From assembly GCF_031732815.1 (NCBI RefSeq), contig NZ_JAVMKF010000100.1, positions 1-5,928 on the forward strand: a DNA stretch of 5,928 nt. The letters are read 5' to 3'. The number at the start of each line of letters is the position of its first letter. Positions within the stretch are counted from its first letter, which is position 1. This DNA is from Accumulibacter sp031732815 (lineage in GTDB: Bacteria > Pseudomonadota > Gammaproteobacteria > Burkholderiales > Rhodocyclaceae). A program made the translations under genes and the position numbers. Below, piece after piece: positions 5,568 through 5,928 of this stretch. The notes under the pieces are model-generated. The model did no database searches. It was not told the DNA's origin and was given only the letters and a program-made list of their open reading frames with translations.

Positions 5568-5928
5568 CAATAAGGGTTGCGCCTGATTTTCCTCCTGTAG
5601 GGCAGAGGGATGACTGGTTTTTTGTACCTCAAGAAGATTGGCAAGTTTGCGTGTTGTCCAATCGCAACACTTCTGCTTGCAGGTCAATGGCAGGAAATCC
5701 TCATAATTGAGAACCGGTTTCGAGGGGCCAGGAAATACGTTCGGCTTTGGCGTTTTTTCGGATGGCCGGGCATGGGCGATGACAGGAGTCGGGAGTTTGT
5801 GGGCGTCGACGCCTGATAGCGATCGATCGCTTTGCGATTGCGGCGGGGCTCATTTGTTTTCATCTCCCTGTCTTTCCGGAATCCGCTGCGGCGTACTTGA
5901 TGGGTAGGGAATGAAAGGCTGACAATTG
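5568..5928. other. Non-coding leader/promoter region upstream of the barrel gene
   Basis: No convincing gene is present in these 361 bases. Short open frames exist on both strands (for example minus 5684-5863, 59 codons, Arg-rich), but none has a recognisable domain or clear coding character. The stretch nearest the barrel gene contains a perfect Shine-Dalgarno sequence, AGGAGG (minus strand, 5596-5591), which lies 23 bases before the first ATG. Farther up are two adjacent perfect palindromes (5802-5813 and 5818-5831). I see no sigma-70 hexamer pair of good quality on the minus strand. The promoter is probably here or just beyond the window edge. Confidence 0.5.
5802..5831. promoter_or_regulatory. 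Paired perfect palindromes, candidate operator
   Basis: GGCGTCGACGCC (5802-5813) and AGCGATCGATCGCT (5818-5831) are each perfectly self-complementary and are separated by four bases, TGAT. Their centres are 17 bp apart. A further overlapping inverted repeat, ATCGC-TTT-GCGAT (5826-5838), shares an arm with the second palindrome. The position, about 235-265 bp upstream of the barrel start, fits an operator or a structured leader. No known regulator's consensus is recognised. Confidence 0.35.

Noticed and set aside
5568..5687. Extension of the barrel gene to a TTG at 5687
   Set aside because: It would place 40 polar residues before the signal peptide, which is atypical for Sec export. The signal peptide fits a start at 5567 or 5552.
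5684..5863. 59-codon minus-strand frame ending in a TTGA overlap with the TTG at 5687
   Set aside because: Arg-rich and without recognisable features. The overlap only matters if the TTG start is real, which is unlikely. A GGGAG abuts the ATG with no spacing.
5610..5907. Two overlapping plus-strand frames of 66-68 codons
   Set aside because: No domain, signal peptide or ribosome-binding site worth noting; both lie in the probable leader of the barrel gene.

Overview
The window looks like a stretch of GC-rich proteobacterial chromosome. It most resembles a betaproteobacterium, perhaps Rhodocyclales-like; that placement rests only on the style of the AcnB C-terminus and the gene content. It holds six protein genes (one cut by the window edge), one strong intrinsic terminator and two regulatory intergenic regions. 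No RNA gene, insertion sequence, prophage gene or CRISPR array is visible.

Layout. Positions 1-410 (+) are the C-terminal end of aconitase B (acnB), a housekeeping TCA-cycle gene. It is followed by a two-hairpin region, and the second hairpin is a classical U-tract terminator. Converging on it from the minus strand is a two-gene operon, transcribed from about 2700 down to 492: a Tat-exported small subunit of the gluconate 2-dehydrogenase subunit 3 family, then a GMC-family FAD oxidoreductase. The two reading frames overlap by four bases, and the flavoprotein starts with TTG. A 159-bp divergent intergenic region separates this operon from a plus-strand gene (2855-3559) for an exported FecR-domain protein. 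That gene converges, with a 12-bp gap, on a second minus-strand pair: an autotransporter-type outer-membrane beta-barrel protein (4437-5567), followed 37 bp later by an alpha/beta hydrolase (3572-4399). The last ~360 bp (5568-5928) have no convincing gene and are probably the leader and promoter region of the barrel gene.

How the genes may work together. The GMC protein and its small subunit form an evident periplasmic dehydrogenase. The flavoprotein has no signal peptide of its own and probably leaves the cell by riding on the Tat signal of the small subunit, as in three-subunit FAD glucose, gluconate and fructose dehydrogenases. The cytochrome c subunit expected in such complexes is not here, so the electron acceptor is unknown; a Cys4 motif in the flavoprotein could be an extra redox centre. 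The FecR protein, the barrel and the hydrolase all look like cell-envelope proteins. Their arrangement suggests a small envelope module, but a shared function is inference only.

The least explained items are the FecR/barrel/hydrolase set, the cytochrome-less dehydrogenase with an atypical active-site position, and the palindrome cluster upstream of the barrel gene. None is clearly a new system from sequence alone.
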